A stretch of DNA of 32,163 bases from CAZXCQ01 sp964639275 (lineage in GTDB: Bacteria; Desulfobacterota; DSM-4660; Desulfatiglandales; Desulfatiglandaceae), in the NCBI GenBank assembly GCA_964639275.1, contig CAZXCQ010000032.1, positions 1-32,163 on the forward strand, given 5' to 3'. Every line of letters starts with the position of its first letter. The stretch's first letter is position 1. The notes under the pieces were generated by a model. That model worked only from the letters and a program-made list of their open reading frames with translations. It searched no databases and had not been told where the DNA came from. Made by a program: the position numbers and the translations under genes. This document shows positions 17,279-25,205 of this stretch, piece by piece.

Positions 17279-18058
17279 TTATTCGCCGGTGAACTTGGCC
17301 TCCCGTTTCTCCAAAAACGCGCCCATGCCTTCTTTTTGGTCTTTGGTCAGGAAGTTCAATATGACCGTCTGAATGGAATAGTCTATGGCCGTCTCGAGGT
17401 CAGTGGTCATCCACTTGTTTATGATGTCCTTCTGGGTGGCCAGCCCCCGGGGGGACTTGCTGGCCAAGAGGTCGGCCCAGCTCTTGACCTCGGCTCTGAG
17501 TTCGCCGGGCGGCACAACGCTGTTGAGCAGGTTGAACTTCTGGGCTCGCCCTACGTCCCAGAACTTGCCTGTGAAACAAAGCTCCTTGGTGCCGAAGAGG
17601 CCGATGGCGGGCAGCAGGATCGCCGCCTCCACAATGGCCGGGATGCCGATGTTGATGTTGGGCAGACCGAACTTGGAACGGTCCGAAGCGATGAGGATAT
17701 CGCCGGATATGGCCAGTTCCAGCCCGGCTCCCAGGCACAGGCCGTCAATGGCGGCAATGACAGGTTTTTCCAGGTTCCGGACCGCGCTGAATGTCTCATG
17801 CAGGAGTTTCCCGATCGATCGTCCGGTCCAGGGTTCGAAGTCCTTGACAAAGGCCACGTCTATCCCCGTGCAAAAGGCCTTCTCGCAGTTGGAGTCCATG
17901 ACCACCACCCAGATGCTTTCGTCTTTCTCTATATCTCCTATGGCATTTATGATTTCCTCAAGGATCTCACCGTCCAGGGCATTGAGGACCTCGGGACGAT
18001 TCAGGGTGATGGTGGCTATTTTTGCCTCTTTTGATAAGATGATTTTTTTGTAAGACAT
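17279..18058 (-). CDS. Crotonase-fold protein lacking the second catalytic Glu
   Basis: The product is 259 residues from the second of two tandem ATGs (the first is 18061), with GGAGG placed best for the second. The crotonase fold is clear: oxyanion-hole segments AFCTGIDV (61-68) and LGAGLELAISGD (109-120), and the C-terminal FLEKREAKF. Glu114 corresponds to Glu144 of rat enoyl-CoA hydratase, but the position of Glu164 is Asn134 (LPNINIG). Classical hydration uses both glutamates, so this enzyme may be an isomerase, hydrolase, decarboxylase or diene-CoA-specific hydratase. It starts 21 bases after the neighbouring hydratase gene ends. The family is certain; the reaction is open. Confidence 0.9.
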   Translation of the reverse strand: MSYKKIILSKEAKIATITLNRPEVLNALDGEILEEIINAIGDIEKDESIWVVVMDSNCEKAFCTGIDVAFVKDFEPWTGRSIGKLLHETFSAVRNLEKPVIAAIDGLCLGAGLELAISGDILIASDRSKFGLPNINIGIPAIVEAAILLPAIGLFGTKELCFTGKFWDVGRAQKFNLLNSVVPPGELRAEVKSWADLLASKSPRGLATQKDIINKWMTTDLETAIDYSIQTVILNFLTKDQKEGMGAFLEKREAKFTGE

Positions 18059-18079
18059 CATTATTTCCTCCGGTCTTCT

Positions 18080-18871
18080 TTAACGTCCTTTAAAACGAGG
18101 ATCCCTCTTCTCCAGGAAGGCCTGGACCCCCTCCCTGGCATCGTCGGAATTACGTACCGGCTCGGCAAGGAATTGCTCCAGGCGGAGGCCTTCTTCCAAG
18201 GGTAATTCCAGGCCCCTGTATACGGCCTCCTTGGCGGCTTGCACGGCCAGAGGGCCGTTCCGGCAAACCTCTTCAGCCAGGGCGTAGGCCGCCGGCATGA
18301 GATCAGGAAGGGGGAAGACCTCGTTTACCAGGCCTATACGAAAGGCCTCCTTGGCGTCGATCTTCCGTCCCAGAAGGATCATCTCCAGGGCCTTTGTCAG
18401 GGGGATGATGCGTGGGAGGCGCTGGGTTCCTCCCGCCCCAGGGATGATCCCACGTGTTACCTCCAGCAGGCCGAACACCGCATTGTCAGAGGCCAGACGA
18501 AAATCACAGGCCAAGGCCATCTCGAGGCCACCGGCAAAACAGTATCCTTTTATGGCGGCAATGATCGGCTTCATGATTCCGATATGTCGTGTTATGCCGC
18601 CGAGTCCGGGGGAGGTCTCGGATAGGTGCCGTCTCTGGAACGGGGTCATGGACCGGTAGAACTCGCCTACACCTCGGAGGTCTGCTCCGGAGGAGAAGGC
18701 CTTGTCTCCAGCCCCGGTCAGAATGGCCGCCCAGACATCCGGATCGTCGCGAAAGTCAGTCCAGGCCTCGATGAGCTCCTGGCCGGTTTCCAGGTCGATG
18801 GCGTTTCTAACCTCAGGCCGGTTGATGGTAATGGTAGCAATTCGTCCCTTTTTCTCATAGATGATCGACAT
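18080..18871 (-). CDS. Enoyl-CoA hydratase
   Basis: The product is 263 residues. Both catalytic glutamates of the classical hydratase are present: Glu117 in AGGLEMALACD and Glu137 in LLEVTRGIIPGAGGTQRL, 20 residues apart as in rat enoyl-CoA hydratase. The oxyanion-hole loop FSSGADL is at 59-65 and the C-terminus ends VQAFLEKRDPRFKGR, typical of the family. It adds water to a 2-enoyl-CoA made by one of the acyl-CoA dehydrogenases. The ATG follows AAAGGTAAAGGCA. A 111-base gap separates it from the upstream BKACE gene, the largest break in this part of the island, so a secondary promoter is possible. Confidence 0.93.
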   Translation of the reverse strand: MSIIYEKKGRIATITINRPEVRNAIDLETGQELIEAWTDFRDDPDVWAAILTGAGDKAFSSGADLRGVGEFYRSMTPFQRRHLSETSPGLGGITRHIGIMKPIIAAIKGYCFAGGLEMALACDFRLASDNAVFGLLEVTRGIIPGAGGTQRLPRIIPLTKALEMILLGRKIDAKEAFRIGLVNEVFPLPDLMPAAYALAEEVCRNGPLAVQAAKEAVYRGLELPLEEGLRLEQFLAEPVRNSDDAREGVQAFLEKRDPRFKGR

Positions 18872-18982
18872 TGCCTTTACCTTTCAACTCAGTGCCTCGA
18901 TTAACAGATACAGTGACCTGTTTTCACCCAGCACCAAGTCCTGAGAAAACGAGTTCGTGATGGAACTTGTGAATCGAAGTAC

Positions 18983-19840
18983 TTAGTTCTGTCCCAGAGA
19001 CAAGATCTTCCTGGCCTCCGTTGGTGTTGCGATTTCCCGTCCCAACTGGCGCGCGATGCCAACGACCTTTTCCACCAGTTGGGCATTGCTTTGAGCAAGC
19101 TTTCCTCTTTCCATATAGAGGTTGTCTTCCAGTCCTACCCGGACATGGCCGCCCATAATCATCCCCATGGTAACCATGGGGAATTGATGCCGGCCGATGC
19201 CGATGACCTGATAGGTTGATCCCGGAGGGAGGCTTTCCACGAGGTGAAGGAGATTTTTGGGCGTGGCAGTGGTGGCCTGTCCAGGTATGCCAAGGACTAA
19301 GCTGAAATGGAGCGGCTCTTTCAGAATTCCTATATCACGAAACAGGAGAGCGTTGTTGATCATGCCCACATCGTATATTTCCAGTTCAGCCTTGGTCCCG
19401 CTTTCCAGCATGGCCCGGCCGATGAACTCCAAATCGGCGAAGGACTGGGCCATGGTAAAGTCCACGAGCCATTTCTCGTTCTTGAAATCATAGATGCCCT
19501 GCATGGCCGAACCGATGTTGAAAGAGGCCAGGTCCGGCTTGAAGGCGGGCACCACGGCCACCCTGTCTTTCAAAGGCAGGCTGCGGGCGCCACCCGTTGA
19601 AAGACAGATCACGAGGTCTGTCTGTTCCTTCAGGGGCTCATAGATCTGCCGGAAGACCTCCACGTCAGACGTGGGCCTGCCGTTATTATCGCGGGCATGT
19701 ATGTGCGCAATGGCCGCCCCGGCCCGCCAGCACTCTATGGCCTGTCTGACGATTTCGTCCGGCTGTTCAGGCAGGTTTGGGTTGGCCGCCTTTCCATGCT
19801 GTGCCCCGGTCAGGGCGGCGGTAACTATGAGTTTTTCCAT
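18983..19840 (-). CDS. BKACE-family beta-keto acid cleavage enzyme (DUF849)
   Basis: The product is 285 residues. BKACE enzymes condense a beta-keto acid with acetyl-CoA and cleave it to acetoacetate plus a new CoA ester, using Zn; the founding member is 3-keto-5-aminohexanoate cleavage enzyme (Kce). The metal ligands His46 and His48 are seen in IAHIHARD, with CLSTGGAR (79-86), FNIGS (107-111), VLGIPGQ (182-188), GIGRHQFP (214-221) and GGHVRVGLEDN (230-240), all family hallmarks. The residue equal to Kce Glu14, which as I recall contacts the substrate amino group, is Gln14 (LTGAQHG), suggesting a substrate without that amine. The ribosome site is AGGGAGAGAGAAA. It starts 16 bases after the acyl-CoA ligase gene. 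A beta-keto acid made in the island is the natural candidate substrate. Confidence 0.92.
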   Translation of the reverse strand: MEKLIVTAALTGAQHGKAANPNLPEQPDEIVRQAIECWRAGAAIAHIHARDNNGRPTSDVEVFRQIYEPLKEQTDLVICLSTGGARSLPLKDRVAVVPAFKPDLASFNIGSAMQGIYDFKNEKWLVDFTMAQSFADLEFIGRAMLESGTKAELEIYDVGMINNALLFRDIGILKEPLHFSLVLGIPGQATTATPKNLLHLVESLPPGSTYQVIGIGRHQFPMVTMGMIMGGHVRVGLEDNLYMERGKLAQSNAQLVEKVVGIARQLGREIATPTEARKILSLGQN

Positions 19841-19856
19841 TTTCTCTCTCCCTTTT

Positions 19857-21662
19857 CTATCTGCTGTACATGTCCTCTATAAGGCTTGAAAATCTCTCGC
19901 TAACGAACTTGCGGCGGACTTTCATGGTGGGTGTGAGTTCTCCTTCCTCCTGATCGAGGTTTTTGTCCAGGATCCTGAATCTCTTGATGGTCTCTACTTG
20001 GGCCAACTTGTCGTTCACCTTTTCCACCTCCCTGGAGATCAGCTTGTTGATTTCGGGGTTCTGCGAAAGGTTGGCGTAGGTGGTGAAAGGGATCCGTTGC
20101 TCCTGGGCATACTGGGTGACGTTGTCCTCGTCGATAATAATGACGGCGGCCAGATATCTCCGGCGGTCGCCTATGACCACCGCATCGTTTATATAAGGGC
20201 TGAACTTCAACAGGTTCTCAATGTACTGGGGGGCTATGTTCTTTCCGCCCGCGGTGATAATAATATCTTTTTTTCGATCGGTAATCTTGAGGTTGCCTTC
20301 CTCATCAAGTTCCCCTATGTCGCCGGTGTAAAGCCAACCGTCTCTTATGGCATCTTCTGTAGCCCCGGGTTTATTGAAATATCCGAGAAAGATGTTCGGC
20401 CCCCTTGCCATGATTTCACCGTCTTCAGCTGTCTTTACTTCAATGCCTGGGATGGGTTTTCCAACATTTCCAATCTGTATATCACCCCCCTGGTGGATGG
20501 AGACCAGGCCGCAGCTCTCCGTGAGCCCGTAGGATTCTTTCATCCGAATCCCGATGGCGTGGAAGTATCTCAGGACGTCCGGTGCGATGGGAGCGCCGCC
20601 GGAATCAGTGATGCGGGCTTTGTCAAGCCCCAGGAGTTTTCTGAGCTTTCGAAAAACAAGCATGTTGGCAACGGCGTAGGAGGGTAACAAGAAAAGATCC
20701 GGCCCTCGTGCGTGCGGCCGGTCCATGAGGGCCTTCATCCCCACACCTATTGCCCATCGGTATACCACCCGCTTAAACCAGGGGGCCTCCCCTACCTTAA
20801 TAACGATATTGGAATAGAATTTCTCCCAGATGCGGGGGACGGCAAAGAAAAAATCCGGGCGAATCTCGCGCAAATTCTCCGAGAAGGTCTCTTTGTTTTC
20901 CACGAAGTTGGAGATGAGTCCTGCGTGTATTCCCACAAAAAGGGAGATAATCCTCTCCGCCACGTGGGAGAGGGGCAAGTAAGAAAGGATATTGTCCCCC
21001 TCCCGCATCTCGAGGGCCTGGTAGGCCTTCTCCGCCATCCACAGGATATTGGCATGGGAGATCATAGCCCCTTTTGGCGGGCCGGTTGTCCCGGAGGTAT
21101 AGACCAGGGTGGCCAGATCCCCTGGCTCCATATCCTTGATCCGTTCTTCTATAGCGGTTGGGGCTTTCTCTGCAAACGTCCTCCCTGTTTCCATGAGCTC
21201 CTGGAAGGTAATCACCATTGGGTCATGGAAATCCCGCAGGCCCTTCCAGTCAATTACGGCGATCTTGCGGAGCAAAGGGAGGTTTTCTCTCACCTCCAGC
21301 ACCTTGTCCAGTTGCTCCTCGTCTTCGACCACAATATATTTTACCCCGGCATCCGCCAGGATATATTCCACCTGCTCGGCCGAATTGGTTTCATAGATGG
21401 GGACGGCAATCCCACCGGCCGACTGGATCCCAAGGTCGGCGAACAGCCATTCGGGCCTCGTGGAACTTATTATAGATGCCATGTCTCCGCTATCCAGCCC
21501 CAGGGCGATCAAGCCCATGCCTGCGAGCCTGACCTGTTCACCGTATTCATTCCACGATATGTTACGCCAGATGCCGTACTTTTTCTCTCGCATGGCGATC
21601 TTGTCCCCATATCTCTCCACGCGATCAAAGAAGAGCTGGGGTAGTGATCCGATTTTCACCAT
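19857..21662 (-). CDS. AMP-forming acyl-CoA synthetase (long-chain/FAA1-type)
   Basis: The product is 601 residues from the ATG at 21660-21662. The start shares its A with the TAA of the preceding livF (TAATG), a translational-coupling arrangement. A GTG nine bases upstream (21671) is an alternative. The adenylation P-loop YTSGTTGPPKGAMISH is near 187-202, and the protein has ESYGLTESCG (A5-like), YTGDIGELDEEG (A7/A8) and ITAGGKNIAPQYIE with a C-terminal Lys-containing lobe. It activates a carboxylic acid to its CoA thioester with ATP. The FAA1/COG1022 class usually takes longer or bulkier acids. Position directly after the transporter genes suggests that imported acid is captured at once as CoA ester. 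Confidence 0.95.
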   Translation of the reverse strand: MVKIGSLPQLFFDRVERYGDKIAMREKKYGIWRNISWNEYGEQVRLAGMGLIALGLDSGDMASIISSTRPEWLFADLGIQSAGGIAVPIYETNSAEQVEYILADAGVKYIVVEDEEQLDKVLEVRENLPLLRKIAVIDWKGLRDFHDPMVITFQELMETGRTFAEKAPTAIEERIKDMEPGDLATLVYTSGTTGPPKGAMISHANILWMAEKAYQALEMREGDNILSYLPLSHVAERIISLFVGIHAGLISNFVENKETFSENLREIRPDFFFAVPRIWEKFYSNIVIKVGEAPWFKRVVYRWAIGVGMKALMDRPHARGPDLFLLPSYAVANMLVFRKLRKLLGLDKARITDSGGAPIAPDVLRYFHAIGIRMKESYGLTESCGLVSIHQGGDIQIGNVGKPIPGIEVKTAEDGEIMARGPNIFLGYFNKPGATEDAIRDGWLYTGDIGELDEEGNLKITDRKKDIIITAGGKNIAPQYIENLLKFSPYINDAVVIGDRRRYLAAVIIIDEDNVTQYAQEQRIPFTTYANLSQNPEINKLISREVEKVNDKLAQVETIKRFRILDKNLDQEEGELTPTMKVRRKFVSERFSSLIEDMYSR

Positions 21663-22435
21663 TATCTCCACTTCTTCTTCTTTTTGTATCGCCGATAGCC
21701 CTTAACGGAAGTCTTCACCTTTACCCCCAGGTAAAACTCTTTTACGTCCTCATTTTCCGCCAGATCAAGGCTGCTTCCTGAAAGAACGATCCGGCCGTTC
21801 TCCAGAACATATCCGTAATCGGCTACATCGAGGGCCATGAGGGCATTTTGCTCCACCAGCAGGATTGCACCCCCTGCGGCGTGGATGGTCTTAATGATGC
21901 CAAAGATCTCTTCTACAACGATAGGAGCCAGGCCGAGGGAAGGTTCGTCCAGGAGCAGGAGTTTTGGGCAGGCCATGAGAGCACGTGCTATGGCCAGCAT
22001 CTGTTGCTCCCCACCGCTCAAAGTGTCTGCTCTCTGGTTGCTCCTTTGGCCAAGGATAGGGAAGTACTTTATTACCTTTTTCCAGTCTTCCTTGACCCCC
22101 TGGCTGTCGCGCCTTGTGTAAGCCCCCAGCTTCAAGTGCTCGGAAACGGTCAGATCAGGGAAGAGCTCTCTCCCCTCAGGAACCAGCGAGATACCGAGGC
22201 GAACCAATTCCTGAGATTTCTTCCTTTCAATTCGCTGGCCTGCGAAGATCATGGTCCCTTTTTCCGGTTGGTCATCATCAAGCAACCTGGCAATTGTTCG
22301 CAACAGGGTGGTTTTGCCTGCCCCGTTGGCTCCCAAGACGCACACAATGCTGTTTTCCTTGACCTCTAAGGACACTCCTCTGATGGCCTCGATAACATCA
22401 AGGTAATATGTTTCAATGTTGTTTAGTTCAAGCAA
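21662..22435 (-). CDS. livF: Liv-type ABC transporter ATP-binding protein LivF
   Basis: The product is 257 residues if translation begins at TTG 22435, which gives the family-like opening MLLELNN and has GAGGGA upstream; TTG at 22453 (263 residues) is the alternative. No ATG is available. Walker A is GANGAGKTTL, the signature LSGGEQQMLAIARAL and Walker B LLLLDEPSLGLAP. It energises branched-chain-amino-acid/organic-acid type import at the inner membrane. A Lys-rich C-terminal tail (YRRYKKKKKW) is unusual for LivF. The gene overlaps livG by 8 bases and the ligase by 1. Confidence 0.94.
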   Translation of the reverse strand: MLELNNIETYYLDVIEAIRGVSLEVKENSIVCVLGANGAGKTTLLRTIARLLDDDQPEKGTMIFAGQRIERKKSQELVRLGISLVPEGRELFPDLTVSEHLKLGAYTRRDSQGVKEDWKKVIKYFPILGQRSNQRADTLSGGEQQMLAIARALMACPKLLLLDEPSLGLAPIVVEEIFGIIKTIHAAGGAILLVEQNALMALDVADYGYVLENGRIVLSGSSLDLAENEDVKEFYLGVKVKTSVKGYRRYKKKKKWR

Positions 22436-23201
22436 GACTTCCCTCTTTCCCAAGATACGCCTTGATTACCTCGGGGTTCTCTTGGATCTCCTGGGGAAGG
22501 CCTGAGGCAATGACCTTCCCATGATCCAGAACGGTTATCCGGTCTGAAACTTCCATCACCATCTGGATCGCGTGTTCCACCAGCAGGATGGTTATCCTCA
22601 AGTCTTCCTTGATATCCTTGATCCAGAAGACGAGATCCTCCCTTTCCTCGAGATTCATGCCGGAGGATGGCTCGTCCAATAGCAGCAACTCGGGCTTCAT
22701 TACCAAGGCCCTTGCAAGTTCAACCTTCTTCCTAATTCCAAAGGGGAGGTTTATCACCGGCACCCATCGCCATGCCTGGAGTTCGAGAAAGTCGATGATC
22801 CCTTCAGCCCTTTCTCTGTCCTCTATTTCCTGCCTTCGTGTGCCGGGGGAGAAGCAGATCCGGGAGAGGACCCCAACCCTGTTCCTGATATGCCGACCAA
22901 GGAGGATATTGTCGAGTACAGTCATGCTTGGGGAGAGCTCGGTATTCTGAAAGGTGCGGGCAATCCCCTGCATGGCCACTTTATGGGGGGGCATTCCGGT
23001 TATCTCTTGGGTTCGGAAAAAGATCCTGCCTTCGGTCTGCTTGTACACACCGCTGATGCAATTGAACAGAGAGGTCTTTCCTGCACCGTTTGGACCTATG
23101 AGTGCATAGATCTCCCCTTCATTGAGGCTGATGTCGACCCCGTCCAGTGCCCTGAGGCCCCCAAAGCTGATGGAGAGGCCCTGGATGTCCAAAAAGCTCA
23201 A
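22428..23201 (-). CDS. livG: Liv-type ABC transporter ATP-binding protein LivG
   Basis: The product is 257 residues. The start is TTG at 23199-23201 with GAGGT 6 bases upstream; no ATG fits. Walker A is GPNGAGKTSLFN (37-48), the LivG-typical insert follows (GIARTFQNTELSPSMTVLDN), the signature region reads LPFGIRKKVELARAL, and Walker B is LLLLDEPSSGM. The C-terminus has the usual VEHAIQMVMEVSDRITVLDHG. It pairs with LivF to drive the LivHM permease. It begins 9 bases after livM ends. Confidence 0.95.
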   Translation of the reverse strand: MSFLDIQGLSISFGGLRALDGVDISLNEGEIYALIGPNGAGKTSLFNCISGVYKQTEGRIFFRTQEITGMPPHKVAMQGIARTFQNTELSPSMTVLDNILLGRHIRNRVGVLSRICFSPGTRRQEIEDRERAEGIIDFLELQAWRWVPVINLPFGIRKKVELARALVMKPELLLLDEPSSGMNLEEREDLVFWIKDIKEDLRITILLVEHAIQMVMEVSDRITVLDHGKVIASGLPQEIQENPEVIKAYLGKEGSLA

Positions 23202-23210
23202 AAGGCTACC

Positions 23211-24227
23211 TCATTTCAAAGGGAAACTCTCCCAGTATCTTTTTATTATCATCCACCGCCCATAGAGTCCGGTCGGTTCCAGAATGATGAACAAGAGGAG
23301 AATCAGTCCGTAAACCAGTCCCTGGAGGCCCGTCTCAACAACGAAAAACGGAAAGATATCTTTTAGAAACCTGATTCCTTCAGGGAGGAATGTGATGAAC
23401 ACCGCGCCGTAGACAGATCCCAGGATCGTTCCAACTCCCCCCACCAGGACCATGATGATGAACCCAATGGAATCCATTAGGGTGAAGTTGGAAGGTGAGA
23501 TGAATTTGAGAAAGTGGGCGAAGAGGCTTCCCGCTATTCCGGTATAGAATGCGCTGATAATAAAGGCTATTGTCTTGTAGATGAATAGGTTGACGCCTAT
23601 TATTTCTGCGGCAGTCTCATTATCACGGATGGCGATAAAGGCCCTTCCTAAAGAGGAACGGGTGATGTTTTTGGCACCCCACAGCATGATAAGGCTGACG
23701 GCCAGAATAAGATAGTAGACCTGTGCGTCTGTCTTTAGGGCAAGAGGGCCTATGGATGGGCCGGGTAATTTGATCCCGTTGGCCCCATTCGTCACGCTCT
23801 CCCAGTTGAGAATGACCTCATCCACAATGAAGGCGAAGGCCATGGTGGCAATGGCCAGGTAAAAGCCGCTCAACCTGAGTGCGGCGATTCCGAGAAGGAT
23901 CCCGGCTATGGCTGTAATGACTCCGGAGGCGGGGAGGGCGAACCAGAAGGGGAGGTTCAGCTTAACAGTCAGATACGCCGATGAGTAGGCCCCGACGGCC
24001 ATGAAGGCTGCGTGGCCAAGGGATATCTGGCCGGCGTACCCGGAAAGCAGGTTCAACCCCAGGGCTACGATGACATATATGGCGGTCAGGCTCACCATAT
24101 ACACCATGTAATCTCCGGCAAAAAGCGGAACAGAAAGCAGTAAGGCGATAAGAAACAAAAACCAGATCAGCTTGTAGGTCTCTTTGAATATTTTGATGTC
24201 GTCCATATAATCGGTCTTGATATCCAT
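23211..24227 (-). CDS. livM: Liv-type ABC transporter permease LivM
   Basis: The product is 338 residues from the ATG at 24225-24227, 2 bases after the livH stop, with AGAGGG as ribosome site. An in-frame start at 24326 lies inside livH and adds a non-family tail, so it is rejected. About ten hydrophobic segments are visible, with the LivM hallmark GLNLLSGYAGQISLGHAAFM near 75-95 and GGVGTILGSVYGA near the end. With LivH it forms the inner-membrane channel. Confidence 0.95.
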   Translation of the reverse strand: MDIKTDYMDDIKIFKETYKLIWFLFLIALLLSVPLFAGDYMVYMVSLTAIYVIVALGLNLLSGYAGQISLGHAAFMAVGAYSSAYLTVKLNLPFWFALPASGVITAIAGILLGIAALRLSGFYLAIATMAFAFIVDEVILNWESVTNGANGIKLPGPSIGPLALKTDAQVYYLILAVSLIMLWGAKNITRSSLGRAFIAIRDNETAAEIIGVNLFIYKTIAFIISAFYTGIAGSLFAHFLKFISPSNFTLMDSIGFIIMVLVGGVGTILGSVYGAVFITFLPEGIRFLKDIFPFFVVETGLQGLVYGLILLLFIILEPTGLYGRWMIIKRYWESFPLK

Positions 24228-24229
24228 CT

Positions 24230-25096
24230 TCAGACCCTCTTTTTTTCCTGGATACCGAAGATCCCCTGGGGTCTTATCATCAGAATCACCAATAAGATGA
24301 TGTAGGCGGCGATGTCTTTCACCCACGTGGCCATGAAAGTCCCGGCCAGATTCTCTGAGACCCCAATGATAAGCCCCCCTACGATGGCTCCCGGGATGCT
24401 TCCAAAGCCGCCCAACACGGCCGCCGGGAAGGCCTTCAGACCGAGATAGCCCATATTCACGTCAAGAAATTGGATGGGAGCGATGAGGATCCCTGCGATT
24501 GCTCCCAATACCGCCCCCAGCGCCCATGCCATGGAAAAAATCCTTTTGACGTTGATGCCGACGATGCTGGCCCCGAATTGGTTCTGCTGTGTGGCCCGCA
24601 TGGCAAGGCCTAAAGAGATAAACTTGAAGAATCCGTAAAGAAGGGCCATGAGACAAAAGGAGGCGGCAATTATACCCAGATGGGTACTGGAAATGGTGGC
24701 CGTGCCCAAGGAGAATTGTCGTGGCGGAAAGATTGAAGGGAAACTGAACGTGTCATAAGTCCAGATAATGCCTGCAAGATTCCTTAAAACAAATGAAAGC
24801 CCTATTGTCGCCATAACGATGGAGAAGACATGTTTCCCAACAAGGTGTCTAATGGCCAAAGCCTGGATAATGATGCCGAACAGGGCCATGAAGAAGAGCG
24901 TAAGGGGGAAAGAGATCCAGAGTGGCATGCCCAGAGAAGTGACCATGGTGAGGGCGATAAAACATCCCCAGACCATCAAGTCCCCCTGGGCAAAGTTTAT
25001 CACATCGGTGGCCTTGTAGATGATTGTGAACCCTATCGCAATTAGGGCATAGATGCTTCCTACGGCCATCCCGCTCACTATTTGTTGGAAAAACAT
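24230..25096 (-). CDS. livH: Liv-type ABC transporter permease LivH
   Basis: The product is 288 residues. The N-terminus MFFQQIVSGMAVGSIYALIA is the classical LivH opening, followed by FTIIYKATDVINFAQGDLMV (about 23-42) and the conserved GGFGSIPGAIVGG near 230. The protein is strongly hydrophobic with about eight segments. GGAGAAAGA precedes the ATG. It lies 109 bases downstream of the binding-protein gene, with a stable stem-loop in that gap. Confidence 0.95.
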   Translation of the reverse strand: MFFQQIVSGMAVGSIYALIAIGFTIIYKATDVINFAQGDLMVWGCFIALTMVTSLGMPLWISFPLTLFFMALFGIIIQALAIRHLVGKHVFSIVMATIGLSFVLRNLAGIIWTYDTFSFPSIFPPRQFSLGTATISSTHLGIIAASFCLMALLYGFFKFISLGLAMRATQQNQFGASIVGINVKRIFSMAWALGAVLGAIAGILIAPIQFLDVNMGYLGLKAFPAAVLGGFGSIPGAIVGGLIIGVSENLAGTFMATWVKDIAAYIILLVILMIRPQGIFGIQEKKRV

Positions 25097-25176
25097 TCTT
25101 TCTCCGTAACACTTTATGGATGTGACACAATCTTGGGGCCGCGGGGATCTCTACTGGACCGATCCGGTTAAGTCTA

Positions 25177-25201
25177 AGGGGAGGGGCAGAAGCCCTCCCC
25201 T
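25177..25201 (-). promoter_or_regulatory. Intercistronic stem-loop behind the binding-protein gene
   Basis: On the minus strand AGGGGAGGG and CCCTCCCCT form a perfect 9-base-pair GC-rich stem with a 7-base loop, starting 4 bases after the binding-protein stop codon. No T-run follows. Such stem-loops commonly protect the upstream message or reduce read-through, so that binding protein is made in excess over permease. Confidence 0.6.
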
Positions 25202-25205
25202 ATGA

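Noticed and set aside
17336..18034. Plus-strand open frames opposite the crotonase gene
   Set aside because: Two overlapping frames on the same bases, both antisense to a clear crotonase.
20712..21644. Long plus-strand open frame (310 codons)
   Set aside because: It lies wholly opposite the acyl-CoA synthetase, whose motifs are intact; its product has no family-like sequence.
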